NCBI GenBank assembly: GCA_020974905.1
Contig: CP087563.1
Span: 4,402,001-4,466,000, forward strand
Source: Planctomycetes bacterium syqfu
GTDB lineage: Bacteria > Planctomycetota > Phycisphaerae > Phycisphaerales > Phycisphaeraceae
Direction of reading: 5' to 3'
Length of the DNA: 64,000 nucleotides
Below the pieces are notes generated by a model, which was not told where the DNA came from, made no database searches, and saw nothing but the letters and a program-made list of their open reading frames with translations. Position numbers and translations under genes: made by a program. The stretch's first letter is position 1. Each line of letters starts with the position of its first letter. This document shows, piece by piece, positions 27,628-36,459 of the stretch.

Positions 27628-29316
27628 ATGAATTTCTTCACTTCCAGGCGACTCAATGCGCAGATGATTTTTGCATGCCTGTTCCTGTGCAGCGCTTTGA
27701 TCAGTCTGATCATCAGTCACCGTTTTTTTACCTGGCATCTGGATGACTACATCAGCCAACGCAATAAGCAGGGGCAGATGGAAATCCATCTCCAAAGCCA
27801 ACTGTTTGAACGCGAACTCAACTACATCACATCGGATATCTATTTCCTCTGTCACAGTCTTGAGATGCAGGCCTTTGCACAGGACCCAAGTGATCAGAAC
27901 TACGCAATGCTCAATGCTGAACTGACTTCGTTTATCAATGAACGGGGCATCTACGATCAGGTTCGTCTGCTTGATCTTGATGGCAAAGAAATCACCCGCA
28001 TCAACCAACTCAACCAACGCCCCATTGTCATCCCTCAAGATGAACTGCAGGACAAAAGTCACCGCGGCTATTTCCAACACTGTACCCAACTGCATCGTGG
28101 AGAAATCTATATCTCCTCAGTCGATCTGAACCAGGAATATCACCAGATCGAAAAACCCTACAAGCCTGTCGTCCGACTGGGCATGCCGGTCTACGATGAA
28201 AGCGGCAACCGCAAAGGCTATATCATTCTCAATTACCTGGTCAAAGATTTACTCAAACTCGTCACACAACCTTCAGTCAATGATATTGAACTGGAATTCA
28301 TGCTCGTTTCAACTGACGGTTACTACAGCTCACACCGTGACCATGCCAAGCTTTGGGGCTGGTTACTGCCCAATCGCACGAAGCAGAATTTCGCCCATGA
28401 CTATCCCCAACTCTGGGCCGAGTTGAACAAGCGTAAAAAAGGCAGGTTTGAGAATGGTCAACTGGCCATGGTGTATGACACCATTGATTTTCGTGTCCGT
28501 GAAGAAATGGTCACACCACGATCATTGGACAAGGATCGCTTACCCGTCGATGACAACTCCTACCGCAGCACTGAATTCAGAATCATCAGCATGATCCCCG
28601 AAGCCCAAATCATGGATAAACGCTCACGCTTGTTCTACAAGGTCGGCATGATCTGGTCGCTGCATCTGGTCATCTCCATCCTGCCGATCTGGGGACTGAC
28701 CTACCTGATCATGATGTACTACAACCGTCATCTGGAACTGACGCACCGGGCACATTATGACAAGGTCACCGATCTGCCCAATCGTGATCTGTTTCTCGAA
28801 ACCCTCAACAACACCCGGGATAAAGCACACCAAACGCAATCCCGTTTTGCGGTTCTCTATATTGATCTGGATGGCTTTAAGCCGGTCAACGACAAGCTTG
28901 GTCATAGCAGTGGTGATGACGTGTTGGTACTCGTCGGCAAACGTCTGCTTAAATGCGTCCGTCAGTCAGACATGGTTGCCAGGATCGGCGGCGATGAATT
29001 TGCGGTGATCCTTTCACGCATCGGTCAGGCAGAAGACGCCCAACGTGTCGCAGACAAAATCAAGCAGTTGATCAAAACACCCTACATGCTTGCCGACAAG
29101 GTCGCCCACGTGAGTTGTTCCATTGGCTGTGCGGTCTACCCGGACCAATCGGATAATCTCGACGAACTCATCGACCTGGCAGACCAACGGATGTACGACG
29201 ACAAACGATCCCACAAGTCGCTCAAACTCACCCGCGATAATGCGGACGATCACCATAAGCCAGACAACGGCCACGATGCCAACGGCACGGTGTCGCATTC
29301 ACCATCGTCGGCATGA
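27628..29316 (+). CDS. Membrane diguanylate cyclase with periplasmic sensor
   Basis: 562 residues from the ATG giving MNFFTSRRLNAQ, with AAGAGG ten bases upstream; an ATG seven codons earlier is less likely. A transmembrane helix lies at about 15-33. A periplasmic sensor of about 300 residues follows, Cache-like, with VRLLDLDGKEITRIN and YISSVDLNQEYHQIEKPYKPVVRLGMPVYD. A second helix lies near 345-365, then a GGDEF domain with intact G454-G-D-E-F458. An inhibitory I site, R445-Q-S-D448, stands five residues ahead of it. It should therefore convert two GTP to cyclic di-GMP and be product-inhibited. Signal unknown. Confidence 0.9.
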   Translation: MNFFTSRRLNAQMIFACLFLCSALISLIISHRFFTWHLDDYISQRNKQGQMEIHLQSQLFERELNYITSDIYFLCHSLEMQAFAQDPSDQNYAMLNAELTSFINERGIYDQVRLLDLDGKEITRINQLNQRPIVIPQDELQDKSHRGYFQHCTQLHRGEIYISSVDLNQEYHQIEKPYKPVVRLGMPVYDESGNRKGYIILNYLVKDLLKLVTQPSVNDIELEFMLVSTDGYYSSHRDHAKLWGWLLPNRTKQNFAHDYPQLWAELNKRKKGRFENGQLAMVYDTIDFRVREEMVTPRSLDKDRLPVDDNSYRSTEFRIISMIPEAQIMDKRSRLFYKVGMIWSLHLVISILPIWGLTYLIMMYYNRHLELTHRAHYDKVTDLPNRDLFLETLNNTRDKAHQTQSRFAVLYIDLDGFKPVNDKLGHSSGDDVLVLVGKRLLKCVRQSDMVARIGGDEFAVILSRIGQAEDAQRVADKIKQLIKTPYMLADKVAHVSCSIGCAVYPDQSDNLDELIDLADQRMYDDKRSHKSLKLTRDNADDHHKPDNGHDANGTVSHSPSSA

Positions 29317-29364
29317 CGGAATTTTTCCGATTCACAGTTGCCTGTCGGCAAGACCGTGCTATCA

Positions 29365-29392
29365 TAACTGTATCGATATTGTGGTACAGTTA
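29365..29392. promoter_or_regulatory. Candidate operator at the GntR-type regulator start
   Basis: TAACTGTA (29365-29372) and TACAGTTA (29385-29392) are a perfect 8-base inverted repeat with a 12-base spacer, ending one base before the ATG at 29394. A dimeric regulator bound there would block its own expression. The position suggests autorepression. Confidence 0.55.
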
Positions 29393-29393
29393 A

Positions 29394-30500
29394 ATGACAC
29401 GCACTTTAAAATATCAAATCATCAAGGATTGGCTCGTTGAGCAGGCTGCCGACCCGGCTTCGCGTAAGGCCATGCCCTCGATTCGTCAGATCCGAAAGCA
29501 TTTCGGGGTGAGTTTGGCGCCGGTGACCCGCGCCCTTCAAGAACTTGAAGCTGAAGGACTTATCGAGCGTCGCCAAGGCGCCTCCACCGTCACCACCAAC
29601 CGCAATCGCACCATCAACAAAGCCAGTGAAGCCAACACCAGCTTGGGGACGATCATCTCGGTTTTCCCGGATTACCCGTCGGAAGTGTACTGGCGGATGA
29701 GTCATGCTCTGGAGCACCAGGCCCGGATGCAGAAGCTGAATCTGCAGATGTACAAGTTCGATCACACGCTGGACTTGGATGACGTGCTGCGTTTTGCTGG
29801 CAGTCAGGATCACTGTCGGGGTCTAATGCTGACGATGGGGTCCGACGCGCTGTCGATTACACAGTTGGAACAATTGGGCGTTAGCGGGATGCCGGTGACG
29901 CTGTGTGATCATCTTTTTGAATATGAGAACCTGCCGGAGAATATCACGATTCTCTCGCCGAACGCTTCGATGACTGCGGAGATGGGCGTTTGGACCTTAC
30001 ACGAGATGGGTCATCGCAAGCTGGGCTATTTCCGCAATGAACCGAAGACGGATCAGGGCGATCAGAAGTTAGCAAGCACGCTCAAAACGGCCCGTCAGCT
30101 TGGCATTGAACTGGATAAACGCGCGGTCTTTTCCACAGCGATCAAGAGTTGGTCAAGCTCCATGGACGCAGCGATGGAACTGACGCGAGAAGCTTTGCCG
30201 GTGATCAGGGAACTGGGTTTGACTGCGTTAATGTACCAGTCGACACCAGGCGCGTATGCCGCCTGCCAGGTGTTTTACGAAGCCGGCATCCGCGTGGGCA
30301 AAGACATCAGCGTCATCAGTGGCGGTGATTATGAATTTGCCCAGTACGCCTGTCCTGCCTTGACGGTCATGGCATCGGACTACGTTCAGATGGCCAAAGA
30401 CGCGGTGAACCTGCTGATCGACAGGCCGGCCGGCACACCCTCCCTGATCAAGTATCCGCCAAGCCTCATCAAACGAAACTCCGTCTGCAGGATCGATTGA
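29394..30500 (+). CDS. GntR-type transcriptional regulator with LacI-like sensor domain
   Basis: A 368-residue protein. The N-terminal winged helix (residues about 5-70) is GntR-like: MPSIRQIRKHFGVSLAPVTRALQELEAEGLIERRQG. The rest is a periplasmic-binding-protein fold as in LacI and AraR, with VYWRMSHALEHQARM, a central MGHRKLGYFRNEP strand-turn and SVISGGDYEFAQYACPALTVMASD. Such regulators usually bind a sugar and control carbohydrate genes. The following genes, a pseudopilin and a secreted glycosidase fusion in the same orientation, are plausible targets. Confidence 0.85.
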   Translation: MTRTLKYQIIKDWLVEQAADPASRKAMPSIRQIRKHFGVSLAPVTRALQELEAEGLIERRQGASTVTTNRNRTINKASEANTSLGTIISVFPDYPSEVYWRMSHALEHQARMQKLNLQMYKFDHTLDLDDVLRFAGSQDHCRGLMLTMGSDALSITQLEQLGVSGMPVTLCDHLFEYENLPENITILSPNASMTAEMGVWTLHEMGHRKLGYFRNEPKTDQGDQKLASTLKTARQLGIELDKRAVFSTAIKSWSSSMDAAMELTREALPVIRELGLTALMYQSTPGAYAACQVFYEAGIRVGKDISVISGGDYEFAQYACPALTVMASDYVQMAKDAVNLLIDRPAGTPSLIKYPPSLIKRNSVCRID

Positions 30501-30571
30501 TAACCCAAAAAGTCGCATCATGATCTGATGCCGAATCGTTGAATTTCAGAATCAAAACAGGAGCGTTGACC

Positions 30572-31309
30572 ATGTCTCATCGCCAACACTTGTCTACTAC
30601 CCAACCGTCCAAAGCGTTCACTCTCATCGAACTGCTGGTGGTCATCAGCATCATCTCGATTCTGATTTCCATTCTGCTTCCCGCCCTGGCCAAGGCACGC
30701 GGTGCTGCCATGGACATCAAGTGCATGAACAATCACAAGCAGATGAACCTGGCGATCCAGTACTACATGTCCGACACCAACCACATCCCCCGCACCTGTG
30801 ATTCGGCATGGGATAACCAGTGGCATCAGGTCATCGACCACCTGTATCTGACCGGCATTCACAAAAGCAGCTACACCGACAAAAGCAAACGCCCCGAAGC
30901 CAGCTATTTCGACTGTCCCCGTCGCAGCATGCCCATGATTGGTGGCAGCAATGACAAGATGACCTACGGCACAGGCGGGTATGCCTCCAACGAATGGTTA
31001 ATGGTCCGTGCAGACAACCCCTTCCAGGTCCAGAAAATCTCCAAACCCGATGAAGCGCCCATGATCATGGATGCCTCCAACTGGTATGCAAGTTACTGGG
31101 TCTTCCGCAATGCAGCAGGCTACAACAACACCCGCTTTGATCACGAAGACACGTTCTATGTCTCCTTCATGGATGCCCATGTCGCACGGGTTCGCGAACG
31201 TGAAGCCCAATATGCAGACCCCGACAAGTGGTTGGGAGGTGCCTTCGGATCACGTGCCATGAACTACTGGGGCATCTACAAATGGGATTGGCAAGACAAT
31301 CGCTGGTAA
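30572..31309 (+). CDS. Pseudopilin-like protein with prepilin cleavage/methylation motif
   Basis: 245 residues from the ATG giving [10 protein letters not shown], with AGGAG eight bases upstream (the frame opens earlier at 30539). [20 protein letters not shown] is a type IV prepilin N-terminal motif: cleavage after a residue preceding F, with Glu at position 5, then a hydrophobic helix. The tail [20 protein letters not shown] resembles the H-x9-D-G/A tail motif of planctomycetal DUF1559-like pseudopilins. It is processed by prepilin peptidase and either assembles into a pseudopilus or stays anchored. In this phylum such proteins are numerous and their roles are mostly unknown. It lies between a sugar-type regulator and a secreted glycosidase. 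Confidence 0.88.
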   Translation: MSHRQHLSTTQPSKAFTLIELLVVISIISILISILLPALAKARGAAMDIKCMNNHKQMNLAIQYYMSDTNHIPRTCDSAWDNQWHQVIDHLYLTGIHKSSYTDKSKRPEASYFDCPRRSMPMIGGSNDKMTYGTGGYASNEWLMVRADNPFQVQKISKPDEAPMIMDASNWYASYWVFRNAAGYNNTRFDHEDTFYVSFMDAHVARVREREAQYADPDKWLGGAFGSRAMNYWGIYKWDWQDNRW

Positions 31310-31348
31310 CCCCCGGAAGGCGTTGCCCTCTTGCCTTGAACAACCGCA

Positions 31349-31384
31349 TGCACATTAAAGCCCTGGGGTTTAAACCTCAGAGAA
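31349..31384 (+). repeat. Short GC-rich palindromic repeat (copy 2)
   Basis: GCACATTAAAGCCCTGGGG followed by TTTAAACCTCAGAGA, a second copy of the element seen on the opposite strand at 12160-12192. It lies in the leader before the SUMF1-glycosidase gene. Confidence 0.5.
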
Positions 31385-31410
31385 CACCTTGCAATCAACG
31401 ACAACCACGG

Positions 31411-34400
31411 ATGAACATGATGTACAAAACCGTATTGGCCATCTTCCTGCTTGCAACCACGCTCCACGCAGCACCCTTCGCCTTTGCCAATGACACCGTC
31501 CCGCAACTCATTGAGATCACCGACATCAACAACCCCGTCGATCGGCAGATGGGTGACAAGTTCGGGTTCGGTCGCGTGGAAGATCCCTATGCCATCGGCA
31601 AAACAGAAGTCACCAACGCGCAGTACGCAGCCTTTCTCAATGCAGTCGCCAAGGACGATCCCAACCAACTCTACGATGAGCGCATGGCAACGCACCCGCG
31701 CGGCGGAATCACCCGCAATGGCCAACCCGGCAGCTACACCTACACCGTCATCGCAGACCGAGCCCATCAACCGGCTGTCTTCGTGAGTCTGCTGGATGCA
31801 ACGCGATATTGCAATTGGCTGTCCACCGGCAAAACGGAATCCGGCGTCTATGCCATCCGTCAGATCGAGCGCTTTGATGATGTCTCCATTCAACCTGCCA
31901 TGCGCGATCTGAATTCGGCAGAAGGTCAACGCCTGTATTTCCTGCCTGATCGCAACCAATGGTACAAGGCAGCCTACTACCAACCGCAAACGCAAAACTA
32001 TCGCGTGTATGCCAACATCACTGTCAGCCAACCCTCGGCCTATGGCACGATCCACCAATTCGACAACGCACGCGAATGGATCGAAACCCCTTACCGCCAA
32101 TACCGCCGCAGCCTGGGCAAAAGTTGGGATCGTACTGACGACCGTTTCCATGACCCGAAAAACTGGCATCCATCACGCGCTCATGAAGGCAGTGACGACC
32201 TGGGCTTCCGTGTCGCTGCCACCCCTGCCCTCCAACTCATCCGCACTGTCAACAATAAACACAACTACTTCCTCCAAGGCCATAACGACGGCAAACTCCA
32301 ACTGCGTTACGACGGTCAACCCACCAACGCCAAACTCAGTTACCGCATCACCGACTACTTTGCCAAGACGATCCGTCACGCTGATCTGGACATCACGCTC
32401 AAACCCGGCAAGCAAAGCGTGCTCGACTTCACGATGCCCAACATTGATGGCTACTACGAACTGCATGCAACGGTCACCGTGAATGATCAGACACACCGCT
32501 TTAACCCCCTGCCGATGGTGGTGGCAGACAAGCCCGTGGAGCGCCCGACGGACCTGATGGCAACAAGCTTCGGCGTCACCGGACACCTGGGCAAGTTCGC
32601 GTATGACTACACCACTTTTGCAGACCCCGATGACGTGCTTGAGCTTTATCGCTATGCAGGCATCACCGTCAATCGCATGGACGGCCCGTGGGAATTAGTC
32701 ATCGACAAGACGCGAGATGCAGGCATTCAAAACCTCATCGTGCTCTCTACCATGGGTTGGAATTACACACTCTGGAAACCGGCTGCCAGTCAGCAGATCA
32801 TCGACAAATGGGCCAAACTCGGCGTAGAGGAAATGTACGCAGGCTATGCAGAGAACATTTACCAGCGCGTGCTCAAACACAAGGACCTCGTCCCCGCGTG
32901 GGAGATGACCAACGAACCCTGGGGCAGACACATCGTCCCCGAAGACTACACGCAATCGGTCAAGGTCGCAGTCAAGGCAACCCGAATGGCAGACCCCAAC
33001 GCGGTCACACTCATGGGTGACACCACTTTTCTGGGTGAAACATTGCTCTCCTCTGGTGCGGGCGCTCTCTGTGACATCCAATCATTTCATGTCTATAGCT
33101 ACTTCCGCCAATATTTCTGGGGCATCCCCACCAAACTCCGACACATCCGCAGTGTCATGGACCAATACGGCATGAACGGCAAACCCATCTGGCTCACCGA
33201 GACCAGCGGTTGTGGCTACGGCATCCACATCTACCCCGGCCAAGACCTTGCCCAAGTCCGACATTATCAGGCGATGGACTTACCCAAGAAGATGGTCGGC
33301 TCATTGGCTGTCGGTGCAGACAAAACCTTCTTCTACAACTTCCGAACCACCCCCGCACACGGCACGGAAAACGAGTTCGGCATGGTGCACACCGACCTGA
33401 CCCCCAAGCCTGCTTTTGCAGCTTACCGCACCGTTGCCAAACTCTTTAACAGCAGTCGCTATGTCGGGCAGATTGATTTGCCCCAGGAATATCTTGGTTA
33501 CATGTTTGAAAAAGCAGGACAAAAACATGCCCTGATCTGGCTGCGAGATTTGCAATCCAATGAGCTCAGCGGCAAGCCAGCAGCACTCCCGGATGTCCTC
33601 AAGCAGACAAGACAACTCGGCTTTGATGCCACCGGTCATGTCACGCAGTTTAATCTCATGGGGACACCAACAACGCTGCAAATCGCGGATGGCAAAGTGA
33701 CCTTTGATGTCACTGGCTATCCCACCTGCATCGTCGGTGATGTGGCTTTCCCCATGCTCAACGTGTCATCACAGAAAACCGATCATGTGTCGCAGAACAA
33801 GACGGCTACCGCGAACCTGCGCATCCTCCCGCCGATGCCTCCGTCGACGGACATGCGGAACCTGGAAAAGCCCAGTCGTCTCACAGCGTCATGGGTAACA
33901 CCGTCGGAGATGACCGTGCGTCTGTTTAACCATGCAGACAAACCCATCACCGGCAGGTTGACCTTGAACGTGCCCGACACCTGGTTACCCGATAGCTGGC
34001 ATGTCCTGACCAAGCCGCAGACGGTGACGTTGCCAGCCTATGGTTCTGCAACCCGTGTGATCAGCTACCAACCGCCGCACGCCAATCCTGCACGCATCAC
34101 GCAGTTCCTGCTCACTGCCACGCTGACCTTGGACAACGGCGAGGTCTTTGCGGATCGCGCGATCGTCAACATTGCCAGGCAGCAGCCCTACCGACATTGG
34201 CAACTCCCCAAAGCCGATCAAGCCAAGGGCGTGACGTTTGAGAACAAACTTGAAAACGGTGATGCGGACGCAAGGCTGAGTTGGGATGACACACGCGGAA
34301 ACTGGACGGAGATTTACGTTTATCCTGCACCCAAACTCGCTGAGAAATCGCTGGACGAACTTGCGCCCTACACCTTCAACGTCCGCAGCAAGACACCACA

Positions 34401-34653
34401 GCAGATTCAACACATCAATCTGCGTGTCCGTGATGCCAGTGGCGAAGTCTTTCAGTATCGCTTCACCCCCAAGTTCGAAAACGCGGATTGGCATCAAGTC
34501 ACCTACGACATTGCCAACGACAAGCCCAAGGCCAAATGGGGTGGCAACAAGGACGGCAAACTCGACCTGCCATTGACTCTGCAAGGTATCGCATTTGAGT
34601 TCACCCGCGGTGACAAAGCCCAGGAAGGTTCCCTGGAACTCAAGGCCGACTGA
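31411..34653 (+). CDS. Secreted fusion: SUMF1 (formylglycine-enzyme-like) domain + clan GH-A glycosidase
   Basis: 1,080 residues from the ATG giving MNMMYKTVLAIFLLATTLHA, a clear signal peptide with likely cleavage after AFA. ATG codons at 31417 and 31420 are alternatives. The in-frame extension upstream overlaps the pseudopilin gene and is discarded. Residues about 30-270 resemble a SUMF1 domain (IGKTEVTNAQYAAFLNAV, SLLDATRYCNWL, NAREWIE, DDLGFRVAA). Residues about 360-720 form a TIM-barrel glycosidase: a YRYAGITVNRMDGPWE strand, acid/base E502 in MTNEPWG, nucleophile E597 in WLTETSG, and the ADKTFFYNFRT strand. The spacing fits clan GH-A (GH5/GH39-like). The remaining residues are beta-rich. 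The substrate is unknown. Confidence 0.8.
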   Translation: MNMMYKTVLAIFLLATTLHAAPFAFANDTVPQLIEITDINNPVDRQMGDKFGFGRVEDPYAIGKTEVTNAQYAAFLNAVAKDDPNQLYDERMATHPRGGITRNGQPGSYTYTVIADRAHQPAVFVSLLDATRYCNWLSTGKTESGVYAIRQIERFDDVSIQPAMRDLNSAEGQRLYFLPDRNQWYKAAYYQPQTQNYRVYANITVSQPSAYGTIHQFDNAREWIETPYRQYRRSLGKSWDRTDDRFHDPKNWHPSRAHEGSDDLGFRVAATPALQLIRTVNNKHNYFLQGHNDGKLQLRYDGQPTNAKLSYRITDYFAKTIRHADLDITLKPGKQSVLDFTMPNIDGYYELHATVTVNDQTHRFNPLPMVVADKPVERPTDLMATSFGVTGHLGKFAYDYTTFADPDDVLELYRYAGITVNRMDGPWELVIDKTRDAGIQNLIVLSTMGWNYTLWKPAASQQIIDKWAKLGVEEMYAGYAENIYQRVLKHKDLVPAWEMTNEPWGRHIVPEDYTQSVKVAVKATRMADPNAVTLMGDTTFLGETLLSSGAGALCDIQSFHVYSYFRQYFWGIPTKLRHIRSVMDQYGMNGKPIWLTETSGCGYGIHIYPGQDLAQVRHYQAMDLPKKMVGSLAVGADKTFFYNFRTTPAHGTENEFGMVHTDLTPKPAFAAYRTVAKLFNSSRYVGQIDLPQEYLGYMFEKAGQKHALIWLRDLQSNELSGKPAALPDVLKQTRQLGFDATGHVTQFNLMGTPTTLQIADGKVTFDVTGYPTCIVGDVAFPMLNVSSQKTDHVSQNKTATANLRILPPMPPSTDMRNLEKPSRLTASWVTPSEMTVRLFNHADKPITGRLTLNVPDTWLPDSWHVLTKPQTVTLPAYGSATRVISYQPPHANPARITQFLLTATLTLDNGEVFADRAIVNIARQQPYRHWQLPKADQAKGVTFENKLENGDADARLSWDDTRGNWTEIYVYPAPKLAEKSLDELAPYTFNVRSKTPQQIQHINLRVRDASGEVFQYRFTPKFENADWHQVTYDIANDKPKAKWGGNKDGKLDLPLTLQGIAFEFTRGDKAQEGSLELKAD

Positions 34654-34742
34654 TCGCAGGCAAAGGAATGTCGAAAGCCTTGACTTGTGGAATGCGTCAT
34701 GTGATCATTGCCCTTAACTTCCATTGAACACGGGGATGGACC

Positions 34743-34991
34743 ATGACCACCGAGACACTCGATATCCAATCAGAGCACAGTCACTTTAAAAGTATGAACA
34801 TCCCGGGCGCGATTGTTGGCCTTGCGTCAGTGATCTGCACGTTTACATTTATGATCGTGTTAATGCTTTGCATCTTTGCCAGAGAACACGTGATGGTCGC
34901 TGCCTACATCGCAGGTGCGTTGGGACTGATGGGCGTCTGCCTGGGGAGCATGCTTGTGAAAATCAGTTCACACCAAAGTTCACGTCCGTAA
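34743..34991 (+). CDS. Small two-helix membrane protein of unknown function
   Basis: 82 residues with GGGGATGG before the ATG. Two hydrophobic helices (IVGLASVICTFTFMIVLMLCIF and VAAYIAGALGLMGVCLGSML) are linked by REHVM, and a short polar tail follows. No family is recognised. It follows the glycosidase fusion by 90 bases and is ended by the terminator at 35016. Confidence 0.65.
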   Translation: MTTETLDIQSEHSHFKSMNIPGAIVGLASVICTFTFMIVLMLCIFAREHVMVAAYIAGALGLMGVCLGSMLVKISSHQSSRP

Positions 34992-35015
34992 GACACAAGC
35001 AAAAATGAGACAATA

Positions 35016-35050
35016 AAAACACCGTGCGACTGATCGGCGCACGGTGTTTT
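35016..35050 (+). terminator. Rho-independent terminator
   Basis: AAAACACCGTGCG (35016-35028) pairs perfectly with CGCACGGTGTTTT (35038-35050), with a 9-base loop and a T run continuing to 35051. A-rich and T-rich flanks make it potentially active in both directions. It lies 25 bases beyond the small membrane protein gene. Confidence 0.85.
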
Positions 35051-35208
35051 TGTTTTGGCTTGCGGAATGGAATGAAGCCAATGTGTCGTTGCGTCTGAAT
35101 CGATCATTCTCTAAACGGCTGAGGCAATCAACTGCTTTGCAGTTTCAGCGACACTTGGTGTGGCGCTATTCTTCAACCGATAGATGATGCGTTGACGCTT
35201 CTTGCGGT

Positions 35209-35496
35209 TCAAAATTGGGCAGCGTCGTCGTTACCGCCTGCATTGTTCTCTTCGAGCATTTTGCGGAGGTAGTTGTTTTCACGACGGGTGGCTTCGAGGT
35301 CGAAGACCAGGTACTTGATCGACAGACGCAGGTAGTCAAGGGACTCCTGCAGATCACTGACGGTCTTGCGCAGCTTCTGGTGACGTTCCTGCGTCTTCTC
35401 AGCCAGCTTGGTAAGGCGTTCTCTCTCGGCGACAGGCAAGGTTGAAATTTCTCCCATCAACTCTGCCAACTTTTCCTGAAACTTCTGTTCTTCCAT
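35209..35496 (-). CDS. Coiled-coil protein of unknown function
   Basis: 95 residues from the ATG giving MEEQKFQEKLAELMG; GAAGGG lies about eleven bases upstream. The frame extends to 35523 without a better start. The whole chain is heptad-rich (LTKLAEKTQERHQKLRKTV, DLQESLDYLRLSIKYLVFD), implying a long helix or coiled coil. It ends in a disordered NNAGGNDDAAQF tail. No catalytic motif is seen. It is monocistronic. Confidence 0.65.
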   Translation of the reverse strand: MEEQKFQEKLAELMGEISTLPVAERERLTKLAEKTQERHQKLRKTVSDLQESLDYLRLSIKYLVFDLEATRRENNYLRKMLEENNAGGNDDAAQF

Positions 35497-35797
35497 GGCG
35501 TTACTTTTCCCTTCGGGCAACAAATCGCTTTCTCTTATCGGTCACAACGTCGTCTCAAAACGTTGTTCGCGTCCTCATTGGTTTTGAATATAACACAAGA
35601 AACCTGCCATGCTGCATAAATGTCGAAAAGAGATGTTAAATATCTTTATCACCATGAAAAATAGACACTTGCGAATTAACGTTTTTTCGTCAGCCCTTTG
35701 CTGGCATGGGCGGATTATGACGAATGATGTCCTCAGACCACATGCGACGTACCCTCATAACCACATGTCGCAAACGAATAACACGATGATATGTCTA

Positions 35798-35929
35798 ATA
35801 CCAATCCCGGTAAGAAAATGCGTTTCGATGAGCGCCGCATGTCAATGCGATGCAAGTCACAAAACGCATCATGGCACCTGCACCAGATTGACAACCGGTG
35901 CTCAATGAATTGGAACGCACGCGTTAAAG
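35798..35929. repeat. Second palindromic family, copy 2
   Basis: It starts ATACCAATCCC and ends GGTGCTCAATGAATTGGAACGCACGCGTTAAAG-like. The last part matches the right arm of the copy at 23666-23795 (GATGCTCAATGAATT, ACGCACGAGTTATAAA). It is more diverged internally than copy 1. Confidence 0.5.
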
Positions 35930-36285
35930 CGGTTCCAGTCATTAATCTCCATCTTCCGTCACTCCCGCGCCCCGGAAGACGGGAGTCCAGTGGAACTTGC
36001 AAGTGCGAACAGAATGCCACTGGATTCCCGCCTGCGGACATTATGCATATCATTTCACAAGTGTTTATATGAACTGCGATTAGTGATGTTTTAGGGGTCG
36101 GACTTACTCGACATGATTCGTAGGGTGGGTAGAGCAAAGCGAAACCCACCAATTCAACGCCATTGCAAGCACCGATGGTGGGTTTCGCTACGCTCTACCC
36201 ACCCTACGTCAGAAGGCCACGTGCATAATGTCCCTGCGCGGGAATGACGAAACCTAAGACGGTATGGAGATTAAGGAACTGCACT
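35928..36285. repeat. REP-type palindrome, copy c, interrupted by an insertion
   Basis: Left part GCGGTTCCAGTCATTAATCTCC through CCACTGGATTCCCGCCTGC. Right part GCGGGAATGACG through TGGAGATTAAGGAACTGC. Removing the 198-base insertion and one copy of the duplicated CTGC restores an uninterrupted CCCGCCTGCGCGGGAATGACG junction, as in copies a and b. Confidence 0.75.
36036..36233. mobile_element. MITE-like element with 12-bp terminal inverted repeats
   Basis: The ends are GGACATTATGCA (36036-36047) and TGCATAATGTCC (36222-36233). CTGC is duplicated on both sides (36032-36035 and 36234-36237). Inside, GTAGGGTGGGTAGAGC and GCTCTACCCACCCTAC form a large second palindrome. No coding capacity, so it would depend on a transposase made elsewhere. 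Confidence 0.72.
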
Positions 36286-36361
36286 AAAACCGGATGGGTC
36301 TAAAACCATTGACGTGTGTCAAGACACAGTTTTGATGACGCGACATCTGAATGGGAGCGAT

Positions 36362-36401
36362 CAAAAAACAAGCGTCCGTCAGGTATGTCTGACGGACGCT
36401 T
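36362..36401 (-). terminator. Rho-independent terminator of the giant gene
   Basis: A perfect 13-base stem, AAGCGTCCGTCAG with CTGACGGACGCTT, and a 6-base loop. It is followed on the minus strand by GTTTTTTG. It lies about 60 bases past the stop codon of the giant gene. Confidence 0.88.
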
Positions 36402-36459
36402 GGGTGTGTTTATTTAGTTGTCATGTTCCGACCCTGCAGTCGGCCTTGGAAGGTTTGGC

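Larger units (their letters stand above)
35497..36459. other. Gene-free region of palindromes between the coiled-coil gene and the giant gene
   Basis: 963 bases. Short frames present here are not protein-like. It contains the promoter of the coiled-coil gene, the second palindromic family (35798-35929), REP copy c with an inserted MITE-like element (35928-36285) and the terminator of the giant gene. Confidence 0.6.

Noticed and set aside
35609-35908. Gene of 99 codons in the intergenic region before the giant gene
   Set aside because: It overlaps palindromic repeat copy 2, its composition is not protein-like, and it lacks a ribosome site.
36036-36233. Complete insertion sequence
   Set aside because: Only 198 bases with no transposase frame, so it is called a non-autonomous element.
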